A DNA stretch of 14,769 bases from CAYWTS01 sp964461265 (GTDB lineage Bacteria; Bacteroidota; Ignavibacteria; Tepidaquicellales; OLB5). The notes beneath the pieces were generated by a model. It ran no database searches and was not told the origin of the DNA. It worked only from the letters and a program-made list of their open reading frames with translations. The position numbers and the translations under genes are program-made. The first letter of the stretch is position 1; every line of letters starts with the position of its first letter. The stretch covers positions 1 through 14,769 of the forward strand of contig CAYWTS010000046.1 of the NCBI GenBank assembly GCA_964461265.1, read 5' to 3'. Positions 1 through 7,053 of the stretch are shown here, one piece after another.

Positions 1-124
1 CCAGTCTGGAACTTTAAAATTTTTGCATTCAATATTTTATATTAAAATATTAATTTGAAAAATAGTTTATTATTTAAGCTAATGTTTATTGACTAATAAC
101 TTTATATATAAATAAAATACATAT
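1..124. other. AT-rich upstream region of the dsrC operon
   Basis: This leader is very AT-rich and holds no credible gene. I looked for a Bacteroidota-type promoter (TTG, 17-23 nt, TAnnTTTG). There are only near matches, such as TTAATTTG around 50-57 and TAACTTTA around 96-103, neither with a well-placed TTG, so I do not call a promoter. The sequence just before the start at 125 is A/T only and has no Shine-Dalgarno motif. Confidence 0.5.
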
Positions 125-433
125 ATGGAAATAGACGGAAAAGAATTTAAAGTTGACGGTGACGGCTTTTTATTAGATCCTTACATCTGGAATAATGAAG
201 TAGCAAGCTTATTTGCCAAGTATGACGGGATCCCGGAGCTTACCGAAAAACATTGGGCAATCATAAATTTTATCCGGAAGAACTGGGAGGAGAAAGGCAT
301 AGCACCGATGATTCGCACTATTTGTCAAGTTACAGGTATCAAACTTAAAGAGATATATCAGCTGTTCCCGCTGGGTCCTGCGCGGGGTGCATGCCGTGTT
401 GCAGGATTGCCAAAACCCGATGGATGTGTTTAG
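125..433 (+). CDS. dsrC: DsrC/TusE-family sulfur carrier with two redox cysteines
   Basis: This is a small sulfur-carrier protein of 102 residues, the usual DsrC length. The N-terminal part (I3-D20, with DGxGFLxDP) and the middle part (W44 to Y78) match the family. The C-terminal arm ends in CRVAGLPKPDGCV, with C90 and C101 eleven residues apart. This is the CysB/CysA pair of true DsrC; TusE keeps only the last cysteine. In the known family, CysA carries the sulfur and the pair can form a disulfide or a trisulfide, which a DsrMK-type membrane complex can reduce or oxidise. A third cysteine, C67, lies outside the arm. The gene is first in a plus-strand operon, with the membrane subunit 15 nt downstream and an iron-sulfur subunit after it, which supports a DsrC rather than a tRNA-thiolation role. 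No DsrAB sulfite reductase is in the window, so the physiological sulfur donor is unknown. Confidence 0.9.
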   Translation: MEIDGKEFKVDGDGFLLDPYIWNNEVASLFAKYDGIPELTEKHWAIINFIRKNWEEKGIAPMIRTICQVTGIKLKEIYQLFPLGPARGACRVAGLPKPDGCV

Positions 434-448
434 TGTAATTAAGCTTCG

Positions 449-1081
449 ATGACTACGCATAAAATTATATCGCTGACAGCTTTTTTGATTTGTTTTATAA
501 TTCTCACCTGCCATTTTTTAAGACTTATCAGACTCGGCTCACCGAAAGATTATTCTTATAAAAGAGGTAATCTGAAATCGGCAATCGCTTATTCTTTTAT
601 AGGCGCAATGAACCCCCTAAAAAAAGAATCTGCATTTTTACATTTACCAACATATACTGCCGGACTGCTGTATCATATAGGTACTTTCATCTCTATTGCT
701 CTTTTGGTTTTGTTCTTTTTTAATGTCAGCTTTACTTACCCATTACAGTGGATCTTAATCAGTATATTAACTGCATCTGGTATCAGCGGGCTTGGAATTT
801 TTTTGAAACGAATCTCACAAAAGAAACTCAGACATCTTTCTAATCCAGACGACTACATTTCGAACCTGTTAGTTACAGGGTTTCAGGTATTGACCTTGGT
901 TATGCTGCTGAACTATTCTTTTGCCCCGTACTACTACATATACGCCAGCCTGTTTTTTTTATATCTGCCGATTGGCAAGCTTAAACATTCTTTGTATTTC
1001 TTTGCAGCACGTTATCATCTTGGATTGTTTTACGGATGGCGCGGAGTCTGGCCTTTAAAAACTCAGGGGCATGTCAAATGA
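449..1081 (+). CDS. DsrM/NarI-like membrane cytochrome b subunit
   Basis: This is a 210-residue integral membrane protein with about five hydrophobic helices (roughly residues 6-28, 68-91, 97-118, 137-156 and 160-183). The final helix and tail, PIGKLKHSLYFFAARYHLG then RRGVWP-like WRGVWP, resemble the ends of DsrM, TmcC and HmeC-type proteins, which are NarI-like diheme cytochromes that pass electrons to or from quinones. Candidate heme or quinone-site histidines are H22, H65, H76, H180 and H190; which ones bind heme cannot be told from sequence reading alone. The gene lies 15 nt after dsrC, and its stop overlaps the start of the next gene (ATGA), so the two products are probably translationally coupled and form one complex. 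I am sure of the membrane location, fairly sure of the family, and less sure that DsrM is the closest named member, so no symbol is given. Confidence 0.8.
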   Translation: MTTHKIISLTAFLICFIILTCHFLRLIRLGSPKDYSYKRGNLKSAIAYSFIGAMNPLKKESAFLHLPTYTAGLLYHIGTFISIALLVLFFFNVSFTYPLQWILISILTASGISGLGIFLKRISQKKLRHLSNPDDYISNLLVTGFQVLTLVMLLNYSFAPYYYIYASLFFLYLPIGKLKHSLYFFAARYHLGLFYGWRGVWPLKTQGHVK

Positions 1082-2370
1082 AAAGCTTCAGCGATAAAAA
1101 AAATGAAGCACTAAAAATTCTCAGTGAGCCAAAAGACAGCAAACTGATTACATATCTGAACAGCTGCGTTCGGTGCGGACTTTGTGCAGAGAGCTGTATA
1201 TATTATCTCACAATAAAAGATGAGCATTTCATTCCTGCAAAAAAAATAGAACTCATCTCCTCCATCTACCGGCGTTATTGTACTTTCACGGGAAAACACT
1301 TTTCTTCGATTACCAATACCCGCAGTCTTGATGAAGCTGCCGTTGACGAAATGGTCGATCAGTTTTTCGGTGCGTGCACATTATGCGGGCGCTGTACAAA
1401 ACATTGTTCAATTGGTATCGATATTACATATCTCGTTAGAGAGGGAAGGAAAATGCTTTCGTTGATGGATTTTGTTCCCGTAACCCTGCAATCGACAATT
1501 AATGCCGCCATTCAAACAGGAAACAACATGGCAATACCAACCGAAGAACTAAAAGATACATTATTGTGGCTTGAGGAAGAGCTTAAAGACGAGGTGAACG
1601 ATCCGAAAGCGTCGATACCACTAAATGTACCCAATGTCAATATCCTGTATACATTGAATCCGCGCGAGCCAAAATTTTTTCCGCTCTCTATATCTGCAAT
1701 GGTGAAGATATTTTATGCAGTAAAAGAAAGTTGGACGCTTTCTACTTACATGTATGATGTTACAAATTATGCTTATTACTCGTCTAACAATGCAGAGGCA
1801 AAAACTATTGCCCAAAGATTATATGATGAAGTTCTGAAACTAAATGCAAAACGCTGTGTGCTTGCAGAATGCGGTCACGGTTCAAGAGCTTTTCGCTGGG
1901 AAGCACCGAATTATCTTCAGAGGTCATTTCCTTTTGAAGTACTTACCTCTGTTGAGCTCCTTGCAGAATATATATCCAACGGCAGGTTAAAGCTCAACAA
2001 GGAAAAAAATAAAGAACTAATAACACTGCACGATCCCTGTAATTTGGTTAGAGAAGGCGGAATTTTTAATCAGCAGCGGTACATTTTAAAACATGCTGCT
2101 AAGGAATTTATCGAAATGACTCCAAACGGCATAGATAATTTTTGCTGCGGCGGGGGAGGCGGTCAGCTGTCAATGAGTGAATACAATGAACGCAGAATGA
2201 AAATAGCAGAAATTAAAGCAGACCAAATTCGTAAAACGGGTGCTTCAATAGTTGCAACACCATGCCATAATTGTATCGACCAGTTGATACAGATTGATAA
2301 TAAATTTAAGCTTGGAGTGCAGATAAAAACCCTCTCCGAAATTGTTGCCGACGCAATTATTCTTGAATAA
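1078..2370 (+). CDS. DsrK/HdrD-like CCG-domain iron-sulfur oxidoreductase
   Basis: This 430-residue protein is the predicted catalytic subunit facing DsrC. Two [4Fe-4S] motifs lie near the N terminus: C30, C33, C36, C40 and C100, C103, C106, C110. The C-terminal half holds cysteine-rich CCG regions: C260 and C265 (CVLAECGHGSR), C321 (HDPC), C356-C357 in FCCGGGGG, and C396/C399 (TPCHNC). The spacing C-X34-CCG-X37-CxxC is close to the site of heterodisulfide reductase HdrB/HdrD, which binds the unusual non-cubane [4Fe-4S] cluster. In DsrMK this site acts on DsrC. I chose the ATG at 1078 because it overlaps the preceding stop as ATGA and gives a natural start; an in-frame ATG at 1036 would add 14 residues and overlap the membrane gene by about 45 nt. 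The protein may be cytoplasmic and anchored by the membrane subunit. TmcB and other HdrD homologs are alternatives to DsrK. Confidence 0.88.
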   Translation: MKSFSDKKNEALKILSEPKDSKLITYLNSCVRCGLCAESCIYYLTIKDEHFIPAKKIELISSIYRRYCTFTGKHFSSITNTRSLDEAAVDEMVDQFFGACTLCGRCTKHCSIGIDITYLVREGRKMLSLMDFVPVTLQSTINAAIQTGNNMAIPTEELKDTLLWLEEELKDEVNDPKASIPLNVPNVNILYTLNPREPKFFPLSISAMVKIFYAVKESWTLSTYMYDVTNYAYYSSNNAEAKTIAQRLYDEVLKLNAKRCVLAECGHGSRAFRWEAPNYLQRSFPFEVLTSVELLAEYISNGRLKLNKEKNKELITLHDPCNLVREGGIFNQQRYILKHAAKEFIEMTPNGIDNFCCGGGGGQLSMSEYNERRMKIAEIKADQIRKTGASIVATPCHNCIDQLIQIDNKFKLGVQIKTLSEIVADAIILE

Positions 2371-2412
2371 TAAAACAAATACTTTAATCATTTACGCAAC
2401 CAATTTACTACT

Positions 2413-3576
2413 ATGAATAATCTAATATATCTTGATAACTCAGCTACTACTTTCCCGAAACCTGATTCGGTTTATGAGTTCATGAACAGTTTTTACAGGA
2501 AGCACGGTGTTAATCCGGGAAGGTCGGGGTTTGACGCAGCCCTTGAAGCTGAAGAAATCGTAATGAACACCCGTAAACTATTAACCGATTTCTTCAACGG
2601 GGGAAAGGACAAAAACAGGCTCACTTTTAGCTACAATGCAAGTGATTCGCTGAATATGATAATCCAGGGTTTGGTTACAAAAGGTGACCACGTTATAACA
2701 ACTATGCTTGAACATAATTCTGTCCTTCGTCCCTTGCATCATCTTGAAGTGAATAAGGTCATAACAGTATCTCACATTATGTTTGATGATAAGGGATATA
2801 TAGATCCTAGTGATATTAAGAAAGCAATTCGCAAAAACACGAAGATGGCTGTGATAAATCACTGCTCTAATGTTATCGGTACCGTTCAGCCGGTTGCTGA
2901 GATAGGTAAAATATGCAAAAATGCAGGTGTATTATTGATAGTGGATACTACTCAAAGTGCAGGAACTATCCCTATAGACATGCAGGCAATGGGAATCGAT
3001 GTAGTTGTTTTTACGGGGCATAAATGCCTTTTAGGTCCGACCGGTATCGGCGGTTCCTACGTTATGGAAAATGTACCTGTGAAATACACACGCTTTGGCG
3101 GTACAGGTGTCCGTTCGGCACAGCTTACACATCTCGAGGAATTTCCCTACCGGCTTGAATGCGGTACACTTAATCTTGTCGGTGTAGCCGGTTTGAATGC
3201 CGGTGTAAAATGGCTTCTTGCAAACGGAATGGAATCTCTGCATAACAAAGAAATGCTGCTGTATGAAAAACTCCGGAAAGGGCTCCAAAATATCGAAAAT
3301 GTTACATTACATTGTGCAGAAAACAATAAGGATCACAATCCTATTATAAGTTTTAATATTAAGGGTATTGAGGCAGGAGATGTTGGAACCATGCTTGATG
3401 TAGACTATAACATTGCTTGCCGTACAGGTTTACATTGTGCGCCAAAAGTACATGTCGGTTTAGGAACCGACAAAATCCATGGTTCTGTGCGTTTTAGTAT
3501 CGGTCCTTTTAATACTGAAGAACATATCGATAAAACTATTGAAGCAGTAAAGGAAATAGCTGCAATAAGAAAGTAA
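2413..3576 (+). CDS. Cysteine desulfurase family protein (class V PLP enzyme)
   Basis: This 387-residue fold-type I PLP enzyme resembles the short cysteine desulfurase group (SufS/Csd side, the EF_2568-like family). Visible features are YLDNSATTFPKP at the N terminus, H101 in the position that stacks on the cofactor, N152 (NHCSNVIGT), D178 and Q181 (VDTTQSAG), and K204 in FTGHKCLLGP as the PLP lysine. C342 in RTGLHCAP is the candidate persulfide-forming cysteine. The expected reaction is cysteine to alanine plus enzyme-bound sulfur. The gene begins 42 nt after the DsrK-like gene on the same strand with no terminator seen, so it is probably in the same operon. That makes it a candidate sulfur source for DsrC, which is inference. 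It could instead serve Fe-S cluster assembly for the neighbouring iron-sulfur protein. Substrate choice (cysteine or selenocysteine) cannot be decided here. Confidence 0.85.
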   Translation: MNNLIYLDNSATTFPKPDSVYEFMNSFYRKHGVNPGRSGFDAALEAEEIVMNTRKLLTDFFNGGKDKNRLTFSYNASDSLNMIIQGLVTKGDHVITTMLEHNSVLRPLHHLEVNKVITVSHIMFDDKGYIDPSDIKKAIRKNTKMAVINHCSNVIGTVQPVAEIGKICKNAGVLLIVDTTQSAGTIPIDMQAMGIDVVVFTGHKCLLGPTGIGGSYVMENVPVKYTRFGGTGVRSAQLTHLEEFPYRLECGTLNLVGVAGLNAGVKWLLANGMESLHNKEMLLYEKLRKGLQNIENVTLHCAENNKDHNPIISFNIKGIEAGDVGTMLDVDYNIACRTGLHCAPKVHVGLGTDKIHGSVRFSIGPFNTEEHIDKTIEAVKEIAAIRK

Positions 3577-3958
3577 AAAATACAAATAAAGCATGAACCT
3601 CTGCAGTATACTGGCATATATATAACCAACCTGTTTTTGCCAAATAATTAAAAATAAAATATTTCAAAAACTGACAATGCAATTATCAAGCTGATGTATT
3701 ATATTAGATTAATCCTCTCTAAAATAATTTAACTGTGCACACCTGTGTCTGTACTCCGTAGTGTTACGGCACACAGGAGTGTGCCGAGACCTTACCTGCC
3801 ACAACGCAGGAATGATGATTGCATTTTAAATTTAAAAATTCCACTTGGAAAATTTTTATATTTTTTGTACGTTTATATAAATAAGTTAAGTTTCGAAATT
3901 ATTCAGGACAACAGTGATATTAGAAACAAATATTAGAAAATGAAAAATCATTTTAATT
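3577..3958. other. Gene-free interval with palindromes and a weak promoter candidate
   Basis: This 382-bp gap separates the two class V PLP enzymes. It holds the palindrome cluster at 3737-3810, described separately. A weak Bacteroidota-type promoter may drive the next gene: TTG at 3865-3867, 19 nt spacer, then TAAGTTTC at 3887-3894, which differs from TAnnTTTG in the last base. An open frame at 3745-3936 reads through the palindromes and looks random in composition, so I do not call it a gene. I see nothing else. Confidence 0.5.
3737..3810. repeat. REP-like palindrome cluster
   Basis: Two structures lie side by side. The first is nested: GCACACCTGTGT (3737-3748) pairs with ACACAG (3771-3776) and GTGTGC (3779-3784), leaving a GA bulge, and inside it CCGTA (3756-3760) pairs with TACGG (3765-3769). 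An alternative local hairpin is CGGCACAC/GTGTGCCG with an AGGA loop (3767-3786). The second is CCTGC (3795-3799) with GCAGG (3806-3810), followed by AATG. The CCTGC and CAGG...AATG words recur in the palindromes at 5536-5627 and in the tRNA region, which suggests a dispersed family. There is no T-tract, so it does not look like a normal terminator. Confidence 0.6.
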
Positions 3959-5461
3959 ATGAACCGCAGCAATCCTGAAAAAAAACAAACTGAAACTTTC
4001 GAAAAACATTTCGAAAAGTTCAGGAAAAACATTGTTGGTTATAACCAGCTATTCCGGACACCATACGGCAGAAAACGTCTGCTTTATGCCGACTGGACCG
4101 CAAGCGGCAGGCTTTATAAACCAATAGAAGATAAAATCAGCAAACTTTTCGGACCGTTTGTAGGTAACACACACACCGAAACAAACGTTACGGGTACTTC
4201 AATGACACTTGCCTACCAGGAAGCAAAACGTATCATCAAGAAACACGTGAATGCTGATGAAAACGACGCATTGCTTTCTACGGGCTCTGGCATGACAGGT
4301 GCTATATTAAAGCTGCAGAGGATGCTGGGTTATAAAGTTCCGTCAAGGCTTAGTAATTACGTCCATGTTCCTGATAAACAAAGACCTGTTATATTTGTTA
4401 CGCATATGGAGCATCATTCAAACCAGACTTGCTGGTATGAAACAATAGGGCAAGTTGAAATTATTGAGCCTGACGAAAACGGACTTGTAAACCTTGAACA
4501 TTTTCGGTACCTGCTTGATAAATATAAAGACCATCCTAATAAAATAGCATCGGTAACATCATGCTCAAACGTTACAGGTATTTTCACACCTTACAACAAG
4601 ATTGCGGAAATAGTACATGACTGCGGAGGCTTATGCTTTGTTGATTTTGCATGTTCGGCACCTTACATTAATATAAATATGCATCCAGAGAATCCAAAGC
4701 AAAAGCTCGATGCAATCTTTTTCTCGCCGCATAAGTTCCTGGGCGGACCCGGAACAGCAGGAATTGTAGTATTCGATAAATCGTTGTACGACAGAACGGG
4801 TGCACCAGACCAGCCCGGCGGCGGAACGGTGAAATGGACAAATCCTTGGGGGCAGTATCGGTTTTATGAAGATGTAGAGTTAAGAGAAGATGGCGGAACT
4901 CCGCCATTTTTACAGACAATTAAAACTGCTCTTTGTATAAAACTGAAAGAAGAAATGAATCCGGAAATTATGATGAGGCGTGAGCATATAATTGCAGAAA
5001 AAGTGTTCAATGCATTACGCGCAATACCAAATCTTCACCTGCTTGCAAATAATATCGAAGAACGATTAGACTTGTTCTCTTTTTATATAGATGACCTGCA
5101 TTACAATCTCGGTGTTAAACTGCTAAACGACCGCTTCGGAATACAGGTAAGAGGCGGATGTTCGTGTGCCGGAACGTATGGACATTACCTGCTGCATGTA
5201 TCCAAACATCAATCGAGACTGATAACAGATATGATAGATAACGATGACCTTTCTTTAAAACCGGGATGGATAAGAATTTCACTCCACCCCACAATGACAA
5301 ACAGCGAAATAGATTATGTGCTGGAATCCGTTATGCAACTAGCTGCAAATCATAAAGAATGGGAAAAAGATTATTCGTATGACAGGCAGTCAAACTACTT
5401 TGTTCATAACTCTTTTAAGAATTTAGAAGAAGAGTATGTAAAAGAGTGGTTTGGGAAGTAG
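3959..5461 (+). CDS. Class V aminotransferase-fold PLP enzyme, desulfurase-like
   Basis: This is a 500-residue fold-type I PLP enzyme, clearly longer than ordinary cysteine desulfurases (about 400). Recognisable parts are YADWTASGR (43-51), the GSGMTGA cofactor loop (109-115), H152 in MEHHSN, N204 in SCSNVTGIF, D229 (VDFACSAP) and K259 in SPHKFLGGPG as the PLP lysine. In the region equivalent to the desulfurase catalytic loop it has RGGCSCAG with C401 and C403, so a persulfide-forming cysteine is possible. The C-terminal 60 residues after ISLHPTMTN are charged and family-specific. It lies downstream of the desulfurase-like gene but is separated from it by 382 bp with palindromes, so it is probably a separate transcription unit. 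Exact substrate unknown: cysteine desulfurase, selenocysteine lyase or an unrelated class V activity are all possible. The start at 3959 gives a normal N terminus; no Shine-Dalgarno motif is present. Confidence 0.82.
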   Translation: MNRSNPEKKQTETFEKHFEKFRKNIVGYNQLFRTPYGRKRLLYADWTASGRLYKPIEDKISKLFGPFVGNTHTETNVTGTSMTLAYQEAKRIIKKHVNADENDALLSTGSGMTGAILKLQRMLGYKVPSRLSNYVHVPDKQRPVIFVTHMEHHSNQTCWYETIGQVEIIEPDENGLVNLEHFRYLLDKYKDHPNKIASVTSCSNVTGIFTPYNKIAEIVHDCGGLCFVDFACSAPYININMHPENPKQKLDAIFFSPHKFLGGPGTAGIVVFDKSLYDRTGAPDQPGGGTVKWTNPWGQYRFYEDVELREDGGTPPFLQTIKTALCIKLKEEMNPEIMMRREHIIAEKVFNALRAIPNLHLLANNIEERLDLFSFYIDDLHYNLGVKLLNDRFGIQVRGGCSCAGTYGHYLLHVSKHQSRLITDMIDNDDLSLKPGWIRISLHPTMTNSEIDYVLESVMQLAANHKEWEKDYSYDRQSNYFVHNSFKNLEEEYVKEWFGK

Positions 5462-5521
5462 GCTAAAAATTGAGGCAAGAAGTCGGAAGTAAGGGATTTG
5501 AAATCAGAATTTGGAGAGCAA

Positions 5522-5580
5522 AATCAAACCCGCAAGCCTGCGTGCTTCGGGCGTGCATTCCCCCGGCTTTTTGGTTTATT
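5522..5580. repeat. Nested palindrome between convergent genes
   Basis: An AT-rich outer arm, AAT.AAACC (5522-5530), pairs with GGTTTATT (5573-5580). Inside it AAGCC (5534-5538) pairs with GGCTT (5565-5569). The GC-rich core has a direct repeat of GCGTGC (5540-5545 and 5551-5556) and an alternative GCCTG/CGGGC hairpin (5536-5540 with 5548-5552). It lies about 60 nt past the stop of the upstream plus-strand gene. It could act as a terminator, but the nested arrangement looks like a hairpin element inserted in an older hairpin. Confidence 0.5.
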
Positions 5581-5599
5581 TGTTAAAAGTAAAATGAAA

Positions 5600-5627
5600 G
5601 TAAGACAGGCGGGAATGTCTGTCTTAC
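5600..5627. terminator. Perfect hairpin at the ends of convergent genes
   Basis: GTAAGACAG (5600-5608) pairs perfectly with CTGTCTTAC (5619-5627) around a GCGGGAATGT loop. It lies 10 nt beyond the stop of the minus-strand secreted-protein gene and past the plus-strand PLP enzyme, a fitting place for a bidirectional transcription stop. There is no long T-tract on either side, so termination is not certain. The CAGGCGGGAATG word resembles the other palindromes of this window, so it may be a REP-like unit doing double duty. Confidence 0.5.
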
Positions 5628-5637
5628 CGATAATTCA

Positions 5638-6915
5638 TTATTTGATTAATATCATCTTCTTCGTACTGCTGTATTCATCTGTTGTAAGCTTGTAATAATA
5701 AACACCACTTGCAAAATCAAAAGAGTCCCATACAACTTCATAAGTTCCGGGAGATAATGGTTCGTTAACAAGAGTTGAAATTTCACGGCCGAGGATATTG
5801 CAGATTACCAATTGAACTGCTTGTAGGGAAAAGGCAAGTCTTTTCCCTGCTGTAGGTAGACTGAACTTAATCTTTGTTGTTTGATTAAATGGATTAGGAT
5901 AGTTTTGATAGAGCACAAAATTATCCGGTACCTCCGAATTAATTTGTTTAAAACCTGTTACGCCCCCGTTCGTTGTTTTTAAAATCTTCCCGCTCCAGGA
6001 TGAAATATAAACAATATCCTGAGTAAGAACATCCATACCATACAGATTTTCATTTAAAGGTGTTTGCTGAAGTGTCCAGTTGATACCTGCATTAGTGGTT
6101 TTTATTACAATTCCTGCACCGCCGCAGGCATATATTATATTTGCATTAGCATAATCCATCGCAAATAACGCTTCAGTAGTAGGTGTAGTAAGCATAGTCC
6201 AGTTTGTTCCGCTGTTAGTTGTTTTCCTTACTCTTCCAATATCGGCAGATATATAAAGGGTATTAGGGTCAGTGGCTATAATTTCTCTTAGAAAATCAAA
6301 AGGTGGTATATACGGAAAATTAATATCAATCCAGTTATCACCTGCGTTAGTTGTTTTATAAACAAAATTTGCCTGTGCTATAATAAATCCCGTTGTTGAA
6401 TTAACAAACAGAATTCTGTTTAGTCCCGATGAAATTCCGGAATTAAAAACAGTCCAGTTTAAACCTTTATTGGTTGTTTTCCACATATAACCGGCATCAC
6501 CGACTACAAACCCGGTATTATTATTGATAAAGTCAATCCCGTATAAACTGGGGTAAATGCCTAAATTAGCTGAATCCCATACATTGCCCCCGTTAACAGT
6601 GCGTAACAACATTCCGAAATTTCCCACACAAAATACAGTATCCTGGCTGAACACATAAAAATCGTTTACTCTTGTTCCTTGTCTGTAGGAGTTCTGTGCG
6701 GTCCAGTTAGCTCCGCCGTTTGTTGTTCTGTACAAATTCATTGTAGAACCGCCATATAATGCACTTCCAACCCAGCCCGTGTTCACATCATAAAATTTGG
6801 TCGCATAAATAGATTGTGCAGGACTGAAGGTATATTGAATATTCCATTGAGAATAAGATATATTAAGACTTAAAATAACTGTTACTGTTATTATTACACA
6901 AATAAATTTTTTCAT
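5638..6915 (-). CDS. Secreted YCF48/BNR-like repeat protein with T9SS sorting domain
   Basis: The product has 425 residues. A signal peptide covers about residues 1-22 (KK, then a hydrophobic stretch to SYSQ). Seven Asp-box-like units of the form TTNxGxNW occur at about residues 64, 106, 147, 188, 232, 273 and 314, typical of YCF48/sialidase-like beta-propellers in Bacteroidota secreted proteins. The C terminus, from NYPNPFN (338-344) to KKMILIK, is a type A type IX secretion sorting domain, so the protein should be exported through T9SS and anchored or released at the cell surface. Its target is unknown. In the sorting domain the usual SLPTAGxVQL sequence is interrupted by KRLAFSLQA (about 358-366), encoded by a perfect inverted repeat; see that entry. 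The frame is intact. The gene has its own candidate promoter and is convergent with the PLP enzyme gene. Confidence 0.9.
   Translation of the reverse strand: MKKFICVIITVTVILSLNISYSQWNIQYTFSPAQSIYATKFYDVNTGWVGSALYGGSTMNLYRTTNGGANWTAQNSYRQGTRVNDFYVFSQDTVFCVGNFGMLLRTVNGGNVWDSANLGIYPSLYGIDFINNNTGFVVGDAGYMWKTTNKGLNWTVFNSGISSGLNRILFVNSTTGFIIAQANFVYKTTNAGDNWIDINFPYIPPFDFLREIIATDPNTLYISADIGRVRKTTNSGTNWTMLTTPTTEALFAMDYANANIIYACGGAGIVIKTTNAGINWTLQQTPLNENLYGMDVLTQDIVYISSWSGKILKTTNGGVTGFKQINSEVPDNFVLYQNYPNPFNQTTKIKFSLPTAGKRLAFSLQAVQLVICNILGREISTLVNEPLSPGTYEVVWDSFDFASGVYYYKLTTDEYSSTKKMILIK
5823..5850. repeat. Palindrome inserted in frame in the T9SS-domain coding sequence
   Basis: On the plus strand AGGGAAAAG (5825-5833) pairs perfectly with CTTTTCCCT (5840-5848) around a 6-nt loop; the stem extends by a T-G and a G-C pair to 5823-5850. 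On the coding strand it encodes KRLAFSLQ within residues 358-365 of the secreted protein, exactly where other sorting domains have one variable residue between the TAG turn and VQL. The net gain is about eight residues and the frame is kept. It resembles the in-frame palindromic elements known from Rickettsia (RPE) in behaviour; no sequence relation is claimed. Confidence 0.7.
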
Positions 6916-6933
6916 TTTTTACATATTATAAAG

Positions 6934-6964
6934 CAAAATTACAATACAAGTAAACTCAATACAA
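6934..6964 (-). promoter_or_regulatory. Bacteroidota-type promoter for the secreted protein gene
   Basis: Read on the minus strand there is TTG (plus coordinates 6962-6964), a 20-nt spacer, and TAATTTTG (6934-6941), matching the TTG/TAnnTTTG consensus used by the primary sigma factor in Bacteroidota. Transcription would start a few bases downstream, leaving a leader of roughly 15 nt before the ATG at 6915. The placement right after the upstream terminator supports it. Confidence 0.5.
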
Positions 6965-6968
6965 TTTA

Positions 6969-6998
6969 AAAACAAACGTGGTCGCAATGTGCGGCCAC
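6969..6998 (-). terminator. Rho-independent terminator after the nine-repeat TPR lipoprotein
   Basis: Read on the minus strand, GTGGCCGCA (6990-6998) pairs with TGCGACCAC (6978-6986) around a 3-nt loop with one G-T pair, and is followed by GTTTGTTTTT. It lies 55 nt past the stop of the TPR gene (7054) and just before the promoter of the next gene, so the two genes are separate units. Confidence 0.65.
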
Positions 6999-7053
6999 TT
7001 TAAAGAAAAATTATTATCAATCTACGCTCGATTAACTCTTCACTATTTATTAC

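Noticed and set aside
125..433. TusE (tRNA 2-thiouridine relay) as the identity of the first gene
   Set aside because: Both C-terminal cysteines are present and DsrMK-like genes follow, which fits DsrC better than TusE.
1036..1077. Upstream in-frame ATG for the DsrK-like protein
   Set aside because: It would overlap the membrane subunit gene by about 45 nt, while the ATG at 1078 forms a standard ATGA overlap and begins a normal N terminus.
3745..3936. 63-residue open frame in the gap between the PLP genes
   Set aside because: It reads through the palindrome cluster and has no recognisable protein character.
5823..5850. Frameshift or disruption of the secreted-protein gene by the palindrome
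   Set aside because: The frame continues intact to a normal T9SS C terminus (SGVYYYKL...KKMILIK).
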